Assembly: GCF_932526225.1 (NCBI RefSeq)
Contig: NC_064034.1
Span: 20,458,927-20,522,926, forward strand
DNA from: Nematostella vectensis
Taxonomy: Eukaryota; Cnidaria; Anthozoa; Actiniaria; Edwardsiidae
Reading direction: 5' to 3'
DNA length: 64,000 bases
The translations under genes and the position numbers were made by a program. Below are positions 20,762 to 32,493 of this stretch, piece after piece (within the stretch, counting starts at the first letter, position 1; every line of letters begins with the position of its first letter). The notes under the pieces are model-generated. The model was not told the origin of the DNA. It was given only the letters and a program-made list of their open reading frames with translations, and searched no databases.

Positions 20762-22339
20762 AACTCCGCAAACTAGTAATCGATGAATTGATGACGTCAA
20801 GTGACGCCCTGGGCATTTTGTGCACGCCGGTAAGTCGGGACAGGAACTTGAACCATGTCCTGGTTTCTCAAGACCACAGTTTAAACAGTATCCATAGGCT
20901 ATCGCATACTGTTTCCTCACATTAGTTAGTTCACATTGTCTTATCACAGGGCAGTTCTGGAGCTTGTGCTTCCTCGACTTACATATCTTGCAAACATCAG
21001 TGCATTGCGCCCCAGTAGTCTTCCCTTCTATCTCTGTGGCGGCAACCGTAGAAACCTTGACAGGTGTCGTCTTGCCTTGTCCTTATCTTGGGGGTGTTTT
21101 AGTGTCCTTACTTTCACGGCGGGGCAATGGTTGACAGCCAAACACTGGATCATTTCGCATTAAAGCTTGCCGTTTGACAAATGCTGCGACATCCCGCAAC
21201 TGAGCACTCTCTCAACGCCTCGTTATTTCATAGTTCTCTCCCTGCCATTTTCTAATCAAGTCATGTGGCAGGCGCTCAACAATGCGCTTGAGATTAGTAG
21301 CCACATTCAGTTCTCTTTCAACATCACCACTGAGAATCTTTGTAGCTGCATTGAGTCTATCCGAGTAGTTGAGAAGAGCAACATTGTCTCCATAAGCAAT
21401 CTTTGGACCAGAAACAAGCTCATCGATAAATGCCTGAGTCACGTGAATTGTCTGTCCATAACGTTCCTCTAGGGTCTTCATTATGTCCTCAAACGAGCAA
21501 CCTCGGTTATGCTTAACAACGTCAAGGGCTTCTCCTGTCACAAACTTGGGTAGATATTCGGGACGCTGCGCGTCAGTCAGGAATCCACCCTCAAAATGAG
21601 TGCGAATCTGTTCACGAAAAAATGGGAAATCTGCTGGATTCCCAGTAAACTGTGTTGGTTTAATCCCATTTAACATCTGGATCTTCATAACCGTAACTGG
21701 ATCATTCACACCAGGCGCAATATCTGCCACAGCCGGTTTGTCCAGTTTACTGTCAATATTGGACACATGGCCTGTCTCTTCATTGAAACCACTCTCGATT
21801 CTCCACTCCAAATCAGCGATATCAGCCTCTTCAGCCAGCTTGTCGAGTTCCATGTTGGCCTTGTACTCCAACTCTTCTCTGATCCTGATCTCCGCCCTTT
21901 CGAGCTTCAATTGGGCGAGAAGTGTTTTTGTCAGGGCTGACTTGCGAGACGATGCACGCGACCCCTGTGATCCCCTCGAGTTTGCGATTGATACTGCATC
22001 TTCCCTCAGGTCAGGCATTCCGGAGTCCATTCCACATTCCAGTATTTCGTCGAGACTCTTTGGCTGCTCGAATTTCGCTATTATCTCATTGATCTGTCTC
22101 TTCATATTGGTGTAATGTTCCTGCACAAGTTGCAGCCTCTCCCTGGAATTGATTCCATGTACATAGCTCACATGTAGACCCTCAAAGGCCTTCCAAGCGG
22201 TCAACAACGTGTCTAGAGTCGCCTTCGCTTCCGGCAATCGCTGAGTCGACAGTTCGAGCTCCAGCTCCGGCAAAAGACCCTCTATTGACTTCCGTTTGTT
22301 CGCCCACAAAGTAGCGAGACTCCTTTGGTCTTGATCCAT
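20762..22339 (-). pseudogene. BEL/Pao gag, 3'-truncated
   Basis: The start is MDQDQRSLATLWANKRKSIE, followed by an N-terminal coiled-coil region (about residues 1-220). The gag core block then reads GIKPTQFTGNPADFPFFREQ, LPKFVTGEALDVVKHNRGCS and TLEERYGQ. The 375-residue frame ends at 21,212. After a frameshift two Cys-rich knuckles remain readable: VCKICKSRKHKLQNC, and YCLNCGLEKPGHGSSSC with CTKCPGRHLTSSIHR. This gag packages element RNA into particles. Similarity stops near 20,760 at the DIRS remnant, so no pol follows. It lies downstream of a separate BEL/Pao pol fragment in the same orientation. Confidence 0.85.
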
Positions 22340-22700
22340 AAATCAAGAATTCTTTTCACTGAATGTTTGGGTTTTGCACAGAGATTTTCGACACACCAAG
22401 TTTGAACACAACACATTTATTCGCATCTCAAACAATCGTTGACAAACAACGCTAAGCGGCGGTGAAAAGCTGTAAAATAATAAACAAACTGTCTTAGCAT
22501 GTGGTAATTACATATAATCAGTGTAAATACAGCTATACTCACAATTCTGTGCGATCTCCATGGTTATAAGTTACATAAATCAAACAAAGTCGTATCTTTC
22601 CACCGAAAGACTCACAACTGGGACGCACTCGCCCCGATCACGCCACTCTGCTACGTAACCGCGTCACCACAGGCATCCCGTAGAGTGGTTATACTAAAAT
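22340..22700 (-). other. Possible BEL/Pao leader or LTR remnant
   Basis: About 360 bp without coding lie between the end of one pol reading (stop near 22,695) and the gag ATG at 22,339. The position fits an LTR and leader. I could not define LTR ends (TG...CA) or a second LTR copy in the window. Confidence 0.35.
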
Positions 22701-25085
22701 TAGGGAAATCTCCCAAACAAGTAGTGGTTCCTCCTGGACGGCGGCAGCGATTGCACTTACTGGCATTTCTTTCTTCTTTTCCGGATCTTCTTCTTCTTGG
22801 GTTACGACTGCCTCACTAGGCCAATCAGCTCTCGGTTTCTTGAGGAAGGGTGGACCGCTCATCCATCTTCCTTTGCTTAGCTCTTCAACAGTGATGCCTC
22901 TGCTTAGGTCGTCAGCTGGATTTTGATCCGTCGGTACATGTCTCTAGTGACCTTGTTCCCACTCGGACTGGATCTCGAGGATGCGAACACCTACGAAGGG
23001 CTTGAATGCGGAGGACCGGGATCTTAACCAGGACAGGACTATCGTGGAGTCCGACCACAAGACAACACTCTCCTGCTTTGTCTTGAGCTCTGAGACGATG
23101 GTTTTCGCGAGTCTGGAGGCTACGAGAGCTGCCATCAGTCTAGTCTAGGAACTGTTGATTGGCGCAGTGGTGCTACTCTGGCTTTCGCTGCCACAATGCG
23201 GACCTATGGGCCTTGCGGAGTCGGCCAGACAAGGTAGGCGACGGCGCCATATGCCTTACAGCTTGCGTCGGCGAACACGTGAAGCTCTGATCGGTCGCCT
23301 GCGTTATGGGGCTTGAGACATCTCGGGATTTGGACCTCCTTCAGGCTTTCGATCTCTTTCAGTAGTGAAAGCCACATGGCACTTGTTTCTTCTGGAAGAG
23401 GACCGTCCCAATCGAACTGTTCTGCCCTACAAACCTCTTGCAGCGGTACTCTTGCTTTGATCGTGACGGCTGACGCGAGGCCTAGAGGGTCATACAGCCG
23501 GGAGATGCTCGAGAGTACAGATCTCTTCGTCAGTGCTTTCAACTTCAAATTTCTCGAGGCGAAGCTTATTGTGTCTCTCTGCGGGTTCTATCCTACTCCG
23601 AGTCTTCGTGCCTTCTTCCCCATCGAGATTGACTGTTGGGGTCCCTGATGCATGTCCGGCATTGTTTCCGGGTAGGCATGGCTGGCTTTGCACTGCAGTA
23701 TCTGACGAAATCCACTGCTTTATCTTGAAACTTCCTGTCGCCAGAACGCTGTCAGTCTCTTTGATTGTCTTCGTGGCTTCCTCTGCGGTTGAACATGAGA
23801 ATATCAAATCGTCCATGTATCTATCTCTCTTGAGCAGGGTAGCTGCTAGCGGGCTCTCTTCACTGTTTTCATCGGCCATCCTTAACAGCACATAGCTGGC
23901 CATGTCTGGGGATGGTTTGTCGGGGAGAAGGGTTTTATCTTGATTCCACGGTAACCCAACAATGTAACGGTTGTCTTCTTTTCTACAGGAACTCTCCATT
24001 AGCTTTAGCGCTTGCTTGTCCTCAGACGACATCAGCTGCTTCGGGCATGCGCAGTCATTTGCTTGTACCCCGAGTGTCTCAAACTCGTAGAACTTCGTTA
24101 GGTTGACTGGCTGTACGAAGCTGACGGAGCAGATCTGGGACTCTCTTCGCTTATTCTCTGAACCAATGACATACCATCCGAGCTTCGTCTTCTTGGCTAC
24201 TGGTTGGAACGGTGCTCCTTGGCGTGTTTCTTCCTCTGCGTGGATATGGCTGTAGTGGACACCTAAGATGAGATCAACTGGACCGGCTCTGTGCGTGAAA
24301 TCGATGCCACGAAGGTGATTGAATGAGCTTAGCCATGTGCGATCTATGAGAGGAACATCGAGCACTGTATAGCTGATCTTTTGGGCCTCAATCTTGAATT
24401 CCTCCGCGGCGTCGAGACCAGACATCCAAAACTCTACTTTTCGGCTTTTGGGTCGTTGATTTTCTCTCCACCAACGACTGCAAGGGTGACTTTCTCTCTC
24501 TTCCCTTGTAGCCCCAGTCTTCTGGCGAAGGCCTTTGAAATTACTGTCGTTCCCGCGCCGCTATCAATTAGAACGCTTCCCTCCTGAACTCGTCCGTTCG
24601 CAGCTCTGAAGCATGCTCTCACTACGGGCATCATAGCCGTCTTGTCTAGTACTGAGGCGATATTGCTTGCTTGAGGGTTAGGGACATTGTCAGCTTGGGG
24701 TGGAATCGGCGTCACTGCATTTGCTGATGCGGGCGGGCTATGAGCGTGCAGTAGAGGGTGATGGAAGTATGGACATGACGGGACTATTTCGCACTTCTTT
24801 TTCGACCTGCATTCTCTTTGTGGGTGACCTCGCTTTAAACATGAGAAACGGGCGTTCTTGAGCAGGGTCAGTCTCTCATTGACTGTGGCGGCAGCCATCT
24901 TAGGGCAATCTGGAACCCTGTGGTTTTCGGCGTCACAGACGAAACAGTTCGTCGTTCTTGCTTGCTGTCCCACTGCGAAAACACCTTTCCTCTCCCTGGG
25001 TTGAGTCTGGTTTTGTTCGTTTCTGCCGATTCCGATGTCTCCAAAGTCGGGGTCGAACTCAGCCTTCACACGCTTTCTTATGAAA
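22700..25085 (-). pseudogene. BEL/Pao gag end, protease, RT and RNase H (pol), broken
   Basis: Reading leftwards from 25,085: two zinc knuckles (NCFVCDAENHRVPDCPK and FSCLKRGHPQREC), then an aspartic protease (GSVLIDSGAGTTVISKAFAR). A one-base shift near 24,435 leads into KVEFWMSGLDAAEEFKIEAQ, the family linker GPVDLILGVHYSHIHAEEE, and RT with the palm motif LLKRDRYMDDLIFS. The reading passes directly from NQDKTLLPDKPS to PDMASYVLLRMAD, so the finger and first palm motifs are missing. An in-frame TAG falls at 23,600, within GVG*NP. RNase H pieces follow: ELHVFADASCKAYGAVAYLV, SVVLWSDSTIVLSWLRS, and VPTDQNPADDLSRGITVEEL. No integrase is present. The fragment is dead, and the minisatellites at 25.1 kb mark its 5' edge. 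Confidence 0.85.
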
Positions 25086-25114
25086 TCTGGATACTATCGG
25101 CATAATCATACAAA

Positions 25115-25165
25115 TCATGGGTGGATGGGTGGGTGGATGGGTGGGTGAGTGGGTGGATGGGTAGC
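25115..25165 (+). repeat. (GGGTGGAT)n simple repeat
   Basis: About five copies of ggatgggt/gggtggat with small changes. Confidence 0.9.
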
Positions 25166-25167
25166 TG

Positions 25168-25335
25168 GACAACTGTGCACATATGTGCCAAATTCGTGCA
25201 CATTACTACCAAGTTGTGCACATGGATACCGCTTGTGCACATGAATACTTACTCTGCGCACATGAATACCTTGGCGTGCACATGGATGCCGAATTGTGCA
25301 CATGAATACCTCAATGTGCACATTAAGGATTTTAG
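25168..25335 (+). repeat. Minisatellite of gtgcacatgaatacc units
   Basis: Seven to eight imperfect units of about 22-24 bp, each carrying tgtgcacatgaatacc or tgtgcacatggatacc with variable spacer. Each unit contains the palindrome gtgcac. Confidence 0.85.
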
Positions 25336-25558
25336 ATGTCTTTTTGTGCACTTTGATCAGCCCGTAACTTTCTTGTTTGTGGATGGATTTGTTTGCGACA
25401 TATGAGAAAGTTGTAGCGAATGACCTGTAGTTTATGATAATAGCAATCATGAGTCGTTCGGCTGTTTTTCTTTTGGTTCACGGGCCATTAATGAGGGTAC
25501 CTTGGTGCACCTTGCCTTGTGCACACCGTGCCTTTCTACACTCGTAACTAACCTGTAA

Positions 25559-28270
25559 GGCGCAAGAGTAGGAAACGATCAGGAGTCCTGGCCAATCTGC
25601 CTCGGTCACTTTGGCGTTGATAGATGCAATGAAAACGGGCAACGCCTGTTGGAACTTTGTTCTCTCCACCATCTTTGCATCACAAATACCTTCTTTAATG
25701 TAAAGCTACGACACAGGCTGTCATGGATGCACCCTAGATCTAAGCACTGGCATCAGCTGGACCTAATTATCACTAGACGGAGTCAACTAAATAACGTTCG
25801 TATTACAAGATCTTACCATAGTGCTGACTGTGACACCGACCATGCTCTAGTCTGCTCTAAGATCCAGTCACGCCCTAAAAAACTGCACCGTGCTCGTAAT
25901 GCTGCCAAAGCTCGTATCAATGCGGCTGCCACTACAATCCCACAGAAGGTTCTTACCTTCCAAGAACTCCTTGAATCCAAGTTAGAGAACTATCAAGAGC
26001 TTAGGACTGAAGACCACTGGAGACATGTCAAGGATGTGACCTATGAGGCAGCGATGCTTGCCTTCGGTAAATCGGACCGCAGGAGCGAGGATTGGTTCGG
26101 CGCCAATATAGCACACTTGCAACCCCTGATCGAAGCGAAGCGACTTGCCTTACAGAACTTCAAGCTTAATCCAACCTCACAATCTCTCGAAGCTCTACGT
26201 GAAGCTAGAAGGCATGCAAAAGAAGAGTGTAAAAAATGCGCCAACAATTACTGGTCGAATCTTTGTGCTAGGATTCAGTCTGCTGCTGACACTGGCAACG
26301 TCAAGGGCATGTTTGATGGTATAAAGAGGGCAATTGGACCAACACAAATAAAGCTTGCTCCGTTAAAGTCGTCATCTGGAGAGATCATCACGGAAAAGTC
26401 CAAATTGTTGGAGTGCTGGGTCGAACACTACAGCGATCTCTACGGCACTGCAAGTTTCATTTCTCCCTCTGCAATCAACCATATTGAAAGACTTCCAACT
26501 CTGTCCGAGCTGGATGAAATGCCCACCAAAGTCGAACTCCGTGAAGCCATCAAAGTAATATCTTCTGGCAAGGCCCCTGGGCAAGATGGCATCCCAGCAG
26601 AGATCTTCAAATGTGGCGGAGACAAGCTCCTCGATTCTCTCTTCAAACTCCTTTGCAAGTGCTGGGAGCTGGGATCCGTCCCTCAGGATTTCAGAGATTG
26701 CTCCATTACCAACCTCTACAAGAACAAGGGGGACAGAAGTGATCGGAATAACTACCGCGGCATCTCACTTTTGTGTATTGCTGGTAAGCTATTCGCTCGA
26801 GTGGCTCTGAACCGTTTGCAGAAACTTGCTGAAAGGGTGTACCCTGAATCGCAATGTGGCTTCCGCTCGAATCGCTCAACAGTTGACATGATATTCTCCC
26901 TGAGGCAGCTTCAGGAAAAATGCCGCGAACAGCAAAGACCCCTCTTTGTCGCCTTTATCGATCTAACCAAGGCTTTTGACTCAGTCAGCAGAGACGGTCT
27001 GTTTCACATCCTACCTTTAGTCGGCTGTCCTCCGAAGCTCCTTAACTTTATAAAGTCATTCCACGATGGGACCCGTGGCACTGTTAAGTGTGAGAGCAAC
27101 TCGTCCGAGGCATTCGACATAAACATCGGCGTTAAACAAGGATGTGTATTGGCACCAACCCTCTTCAACATCTTCTTCTCCGTCCTTCTGAGACATGCAT
27201 TTGGCTCTGCTGATGAAGGCATCCTTCTACGTACTCGCTCAGACGGGAAACTATTCAATCCAGCGAGACTACGTGCTAAGACCAAAGTCCGCAAGTGCAC
27301 GATACGCGATCTTCTCTTCGCTGACGATGCTGCTTTGGTTGCACACAGTGAGAGTGAGCTACAGTCCCTTTTGGACCGTTTCTCGAACGCTTGTGCGGAC
27401 TTCAGTCTTGCAATCAGCCTTAAGAAGACGAAAGTGATGCACCTAGGCTCTGAAATTGCGCCTACTTTTACCATCAACGACTTCACCCTAGATGTTGTTC
27501 CTCAGTTTACCTACCTTGGCTCCACCACCTCCGCCAACGGATGCCTCGATGTCGAACTCGGCAAAAGAATCGGTAAAGCAGTGACAACAATGACAAAGCT
27601 TTCCTCTCGAGTGTGGGAGAACAAGAAACTTACCATCTCGACGAAGATCACCGTATATCGCGCCTGCATTTTGAGTACTCTCCTATACGGAAGCGAATCT
27701 TGGACCACCTACGCGCGGCAGGAGAAGCGATTAAATACCTTCCATATGCGATGTCTTCGCCGCATCCTCGGTATCCATTGGTCGGATAAAGTTACGAATA
27801 ACGAGGTCCTCGAAAGATCAGGTTTACCGACGCTTTTTACCCTACTTCGTCAACGCAGGTTGAGGTGGCTAGGCCACGTTTGTCGAATGGAAAATGGCCG
27901 TATTCCCAAAGATCTTCTTTACGGCGAACTTGCACACGGATCAAGACCTGTAGGACGCCCGAAGCTCCGCTTCAAGGACTCATGCAAGCGTGATATGCTC
28001 GCAATCGGCCTCGACGTGGACAACTGGGAGAAGCTTGCCGAGGATCGCAGCAGATGGAGGTCTGAATGTGCTGCCGCACTCAACTCAGGGGAGTTAGAGC
28101 TGAAAAGAGAGGCCGAAGAGAGAAGGCAGAGGAGAAAGGCATCCGAAATTCGAACTGGATCAAACCCATCTCAGACGTCTGTCCTCGTTTGTCGTTCATG
28201 TGGTCGCACATGTGCTTCGCGCATCGGGCTTTTTAGTCATGGAAAGAAATGCCAACGTTCATCGCGCTGA
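25559..28270 (+). CDS. RTE-like LINE ORF2, 5'-truncated (endonuclease end, RT, C-terminal zinc finger)
   Basis: The frame is open from about 25,559 to the stop at 28,270 with no ATG at its head, which fits 5' truncation during insertion. It starts ARVGNDQESWPICLGHFGVD, the tail of the GDFNARVG endonuclease block, then SWMHPRSKHWHQLDLIITRR and RSYHSADCDTDHALVCSKIQ (the SDH block). RT motifs are complete: ISSGKAPGQDGIPAEIFK, NNYRGISLLCIAGKLFARVA, PLFVAFIDLTKAFDSVSRDG, VKQGCVLAPTLFNIFFSVLL, LLFADDAALVAHSESELQSL (catalytic FADD) and SLKKTKVMHLG. The end carries RRLRWLGHVCRMENGRIPKD, PVGRPKLRFKDSCKRDM and a zinc finger, CRSCGRTCASRIGLFSH. The coding part is undamaged, so this insertion is young. 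Clade placement (RTE or a close relative) is from motif style only. Confidence 0.85.
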   Translation, partial: GARVGNDQESWPICLGHFGVDRCNENGQRLLELCSLHHLCITNTFFNVKLRHRLSWMHPRSKHWHQLDLIITRRSQLNNVRITRSYHSADCDTDHALVCSKIQSRPKKLHRARNAAKARINAAATTIPQKVLTFQELLESKLENYQELRTEDHWRHVKDVTYEAAMLAFGKSDRRSEDWFGANIAHLQPLIEAKRLALQNFKLNPTSQSLEALREARRHAKEECKKCANNYWSNLCARIQSAADTGNVKGMFDGIKRAIGPTQIKLAPLKSSSGEIITEKSKLLECWVEHYSDLYGTASFISPSAINHIERLPTLSELDEMPTKVELREAIKVISSGKAPGQDGIPAEIFKCGGDKLLDSLFKLLCKCWELGSVPQDFRDCSITNLYKNKGDRSDRNNYRGISLLCIAGKLFARVALNRLQKLAERVYPESQCGFRSNRSTVDMIFSLRQLQEKCREQQRPLFVAFIDLTKAFDSVSRDGLFHILPLVGCPPKLLNFIKSFHDGTRGTVKCESNSSEAFDINIGVKQGCVLAPTLFNIFFSVLLRHAFGSADEGILLRTRSDGKLFNPARLRAKTKVRKCTIRDLLFADDAALVAHSESELQSLLDRFSNACADFSLAISLKKTKVMHLGSEIAPTFTINDFTLDVVPQFTYLGSTTSANGCLDVELGKRIGKAVTTMTKLSSRVWENKKLTISTKITVYRACILSTLLYGSESWTTYARQEKRLNTFHMRCLRRILGIHWSDKVTNNEVLERSGLPTLFTLLRQRRLRWLGHVCRMENGRIPKDLLYGELAHGSRPVGRPKLRFKDSCKRDMLAIGLDVDNWEKLAEDRSRWRSECAAALNSGELELKREAEERRQRRKASEIRTGSNPSQTSVLVCRSCGRTCASRIGLFSHGKKCQRSSR

Positions 28271-28814
28271 TGTCATGGACACTGACTGTCCGAAGACTGC
28301 CTACTATAGCATTGAGATGAAAATTACACTTGAATATTAAGGTAAATAGCTTATTCAAGTATATAGGGACTGTTTCGGGCCCTCAGACATTGCATGAAAT
28401 CGCTAAATATTACCAAATGTTACGGCGACAAAGCAGTTGTATTATATCTTGCTTTATTTTGCAGACAAATTAGGAGTAGCAATCGGTTTATCAGGCAGTT
28501 AACTATGGGGACTGAAGGCAACCACTATTATACAAACAGACAAACAATGTCTAGAATTTATCGTGTTTCTAAGTGTTTGTAATACCCTGCCTTGCCGTAA
28601 ATCGCGAGCGCCATGAGATCCGCGTATCTCGTATACAGTTGGTAGCTCAAACTCCGGACTGTTTTAGCGTTTTGCGATATAACATTTTGAAATAATGTCG
28701 CAGCAGTTTGAAAGTTTGCGACTGTATAAAGGTGTATTTTCTAATGTACACAGCGTAATTTAATATTTATTTCCCGTATTGATTAGTAACTGTTTAGTAA
28801 AATTCTCGCATTAA
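28271..28814. other. LINE 3' end and intergenic DNA
   Basis: The LINE 3' UTR is probably short. From about 28,350 to 28,814 I see no gene or repeat. Confidence 0.4.
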
Positions 28815-28965
28815 CAGGGCCCGCGGAGCGGGCGTGATCTTGGTATTGCCAACTCTTTGGCCATAACTGACCGCGGAGCCGCGGCGGCCGGAGGCCGTCG
28901 CCGCGAAGGGCCTACGGCCCGAGCCCCAGTAGGGGGGTTCGGGGGGGTTCTCCCCCCGAGAAAAT
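28815..28965. repeat. GC-rich chain of short palindromes in hAT left end
   Basis: Within 150 bp, successive self-complementary blocks occur: gcccgcggagcgggc, ccgcggagccgcgg, cggccggaggccg and gggcctacggccc. A G-run/C-run pair then follows (ggggggttcgggggggttct with ctccccccgag). The local GC content is far above the rest of the window. Such subterminal hairpin arrays may be transposase-binding or structure-forming sites. Confidence 0.8.
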
Positions 28966-29261
28966 TTCGAAAAATGGCACTGATTTCCGCTTAACTCGAG
29001 CACTTTCTGAGGGTTCTAGCGACATCTGAAATGATGCTTATTTGACTAAAAAAATCAAAGATTTCGAGCGAATTTCTGATATTTTCTTCTCCGCAACGAA
29101 TACCTGCAAGAACATATACAATGAAATTTAATCAGTGATATAATGCAAACATAAGAATAATGAGTAATGTAATGAGTGATATAATGATATAATTGAGACT
29201 GTCTATAACGGTCGTGTTCAATCATTATTCCATCGACGCTATTCCGTCTGCATTCTTGCTA

Positions 29262-32200
29262 TTAGCAGAAGTCGGCAACGCTGAATTCGCCGAAAAGCCT
29301 TCTCCTATTATCATTGAGGCATACGAACTCATTCGCCACGGCTGCCAGATTTATTTTGTCAGTGCGTTCTCGATGAACGCTGAGTACGGCGAGGCTGTTG
29401 AACCGTTTCTGGCCCATCGTGGACCGGAGCCATGTCTTCAGTCGCCGCATCGTCGAAAAAGACCGCTCGCCTATAGCGTCGGTCGCCGGATTCACCAGCA
29501 GCAGCACACACAATTTCACGATCTCGCCGATGAGCGAACGAGTGGGTTTATCGAGAGACTGTACCTCCTTGTAGATGTCGTCGAAATGCGTGACATCCTT
29601 ATGCTCCATAAGTTGTCGGAAGATCGGTATTTGGGAAGTGAGGTTTCGAACATTTACGTCTGTGGTACCGTACTCGCTTTCTATGGTGGCCATTTCGGAT
29701 GTGAAGTCAACTCCGCGAACAGCTTTCAGAAGAAATTCCTCCACGATCCGGTAAACCTTGAATCCTTTTTGGTCGAATCGTTCGGTTATGGCCATCACGA
29801 TGTCGTCCAAAGCGCTGAAGTACATGGTACGATATCGGTCCTCAGCGGCGGGTGGATGGTACGGCTCACTTCCGTCATCTAATTTCTTCGGTGGCGCTCT
29901 TTTACGAGGCAATTTCGGTTCGGAGATTTCGCATTCCAGTGAATTTCGTCGTTGTAGCACCAGAGCGTAGAAGTCACTGAAGTTTTGCTCGGATCGCATG
30001 TTTGACAGCGTAGTGATGGTCAATTCTGCCAACCGCTGGCCTTGAACGGCGGACATCTTCGTCTTCTGGAGCGTTTTTGACAGGTTGTCGGTAATGGAGA
30101 AGAGCATATTCCCCAAATTGAGTCCGAAAAAATAATCGAACTCCTTCATCTGACATTGGACACCTATGATTCTCGCCCTCGTTTCGCTGTCAAGCCTCGC
30201 AGAAAGGCAATCAGTCCAAAGGTTTGCGAGCGCAACATAGTTTTGTATGATTCGCAGAAAACTGTCCCCGCGGACCGTCCATCTGGTCGGGCATAAGACC
30301 TTGATTCCCGGGGCATCCAAGTCCAATTCTCCCTTGATCTTTTCAAGTGCTCCTTGTCGCTTCGGTGAGAATTTTATCAGCTTGCATATCTCACGTGTCG
30401 TGTCCAACGTCTCGCTCAGCAATTTCGAAGCTGACCGCTTACACATGTCATGTACAGCGAGAGAGAGGGCGTGTCCGTGGCAGTGCGTTAGAGGCGCCTG
30501 CGGGACCTCAGCTTGGATTTTCGTCGCCGCGCCGTTCTTCACACCGGACATATTACCCGCTCCGTCGTAACATTGCCCGCGACATGATTTCAATGGTATA
30601 TCCGATCGGGTGAGGGCGTCTTTGAGAGCCGAAACGATCGTATCCGACGAAATGTCTGGGATATGATAGAAGCCGATAAAATCCTCATTCGGATTCAAAT
30701 TCTCGTCGATCCAACGCAGGCACACCGTCAGCTGTTCCTTATTCGCTACGTCCGTGCATTCGTCGGCTAGTAAAGAATAGCATTCCGTTTTGATGCGATT
30801 AGCGACATCCCTTATTACTTGTTGTGACATGATATCCAGCAATTCATTTTGCACGTCATGTGACGTGTACTTGTCGGTTTTCTTACTCATCCATTGTAGG
30901 ATTGAAGGATCATCCTTCGCTCTGAGCAACAAACATTGATGGAAATTCGAATCCGTCTCTTTCGCTCCTTGGATTGCGATCCCCTGACGAGCTAAAAACT
31001 GCAGATTCTGGATAATCTTGCTCAGATATCGCCGGTTGTTTTCCCGCTCTTTCACAGTCTGTTCAACTAACAGCTCGCTTACGTCGCGACACTTTGCCGG
31101 GATCTCTCGCACACACTCGACGGCTTGTTTGTGGCATTTCGAGTTCTGATGAAGGCGAAACATTTTGGTGGCGTTCTGCCATGTATTGAAACCTTTCGTC
31201 GTGAAGGCAGGTTCCTGTCTCACACCGTCCAATAAGTTCAGTTTTACTGCTTTAGTGCACACATGGCATACGACGACGTCCTTGTCTGGTATGTAATGTA
31301 GCCACGGAAAGTCGTGAAAATACTGGAGTTGACAATTTCTCTTTTTCGCTTTTCCTTCCTTGTCCGTTTCTGAACGTTTTATTTGTTTCGGGTGGAATGG
31401 CTCGACGGACAGAATGATTTCACGTGGCGGTCTCTCGTCAACGGCTTCTGTGACATCAGTAGGCGGGACGCTTGTGTCGACCGCCGATGCATCTTCGACA
31501 TCATCAGTGTCCTGAAAAACAGTGTTTTGATAATGAATAGTACACCATACGGCAATCAGTAAGATTTAACTAGTTTGGCCAATCGACGAGACACCCGCTA
31601 AAATTCGAGACATAGGTATACTGATGAAATGGTTACGTGGTGTGAAGATTTTCTATACTTTTGGACTGATCAAACTGAATTGAATCCGAAATTTCCATTT
31701 TTTTACCTTTTCGATATTCTCAGTCTTAGATCTTTTGAAAAAATCGTGAAGTGTGACCTTAGGACGCATACGTTTCATCCCTTGTCGTCCAGAACTGCTA
31801 GCGCTTGAGGCGGATGAAGACGGACCCGCAAGGTCAATTTTGTCACCTGTGAAATGGTAGTCAGCATGAGCAAATCATTCAGCATCGTTTGATCAATCTC
31901 ATATGAATCGCATAGAACGGGACTCGTTCGGATCCCGTTTTGTTCGTAATCGATTTATCGGAACTCAGACAATATATGCAACAGATGCCTATTATAAAAC
32001 GCAAAAATCCATTGAACTTTTGATAGGCTGACGGAGTTTCTGCTGTAGAATTGATTTCGGTAATTTCGCCGCGGCAGCGCATATCTTGAATTTCATCATC
32101 TTCATCGGTGAATTATTATTAAATAATTTTATAGTTTTCTCACTAAAGAATATCATGTCAACTATGTATCTACGTAACTATGTCATATGTACATACCTGT

Positions 32201-32493
32201 ATCATCATCAGCAACATTGCCTGGCTCCTGGTCATCTTCAATGGACCTCCGCGGCTGATCCGCTGAAATAAAACATTCGGTCAGGCCCCCTGCATCTCCA
32301 ATCAAACCTCGAATGGGTCGAATTCCGGATTCCGGAATCCATTCCGGGAATGGATTTTTCCGATCAAATCCACTACAATTTATTTCCACCGTCAAGTCCA
32401 AATTGCACCGAAATTTGATAGAATTTTATAGAAAAATACGATGTCATTACTGAACGGGTACACTACAGTGAAACTCAACTCACCAGTACTCAT
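29262..32493 (-). CDS. hAT transposase, ZMYM1-like, four exons, in frame
   Basis: This cut-and-paste transposase has four exons: 32,484-32,493 (ATG AGT ACT G, donor GTGAGT), 32,197-32,262, 31,707-31,846 and 29,262-31,511. All sites are GT-AG, phases match, and the sum is 822 codons including the stop. Exon 4 opens with an acidic stretch, then a TTF-type zinc finger (YFHDFPWLHYIPDKDVVVCH, with Cys in VCTKA and His/Cys in HQNSKCHKQ). The catalytic core has YSLLADECTDVANKEQLTV (first Asp), SCRGQCYDGAGNMSGVKNGA (second Asp) and VLCPTRWTVRGDS. The C-terminal hAT dimerisation block is VNPATDAIGERSFSTMRRLK (Glu), then TWLRSTMGQKRFNSLAVL. All hallmark residues are kept and no frame lesion was found, so the gene may be active or recently so. 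Confidence 0.85.

Noticed and set aside
21600-22115. 171-residue plus-strand frame opposite the BEL/Pao gag
   Set aside because: It is the mirror of a clear gag reading on the minus strand and has no motif of its own.
25168-25335. CRISPR-like array
   Set aside because: The gtgcacatgaatacc units are imperfect, spacers are only a few bases and non-unique, and the DNA is eukaryotic. This is an ordinary minisatellite.
29193-29882. 229-residue plus-strand frame inside the hAT element
   Set aside because: It is antisense to the conserved dimerisation region of the transposase and shows no independent motif.
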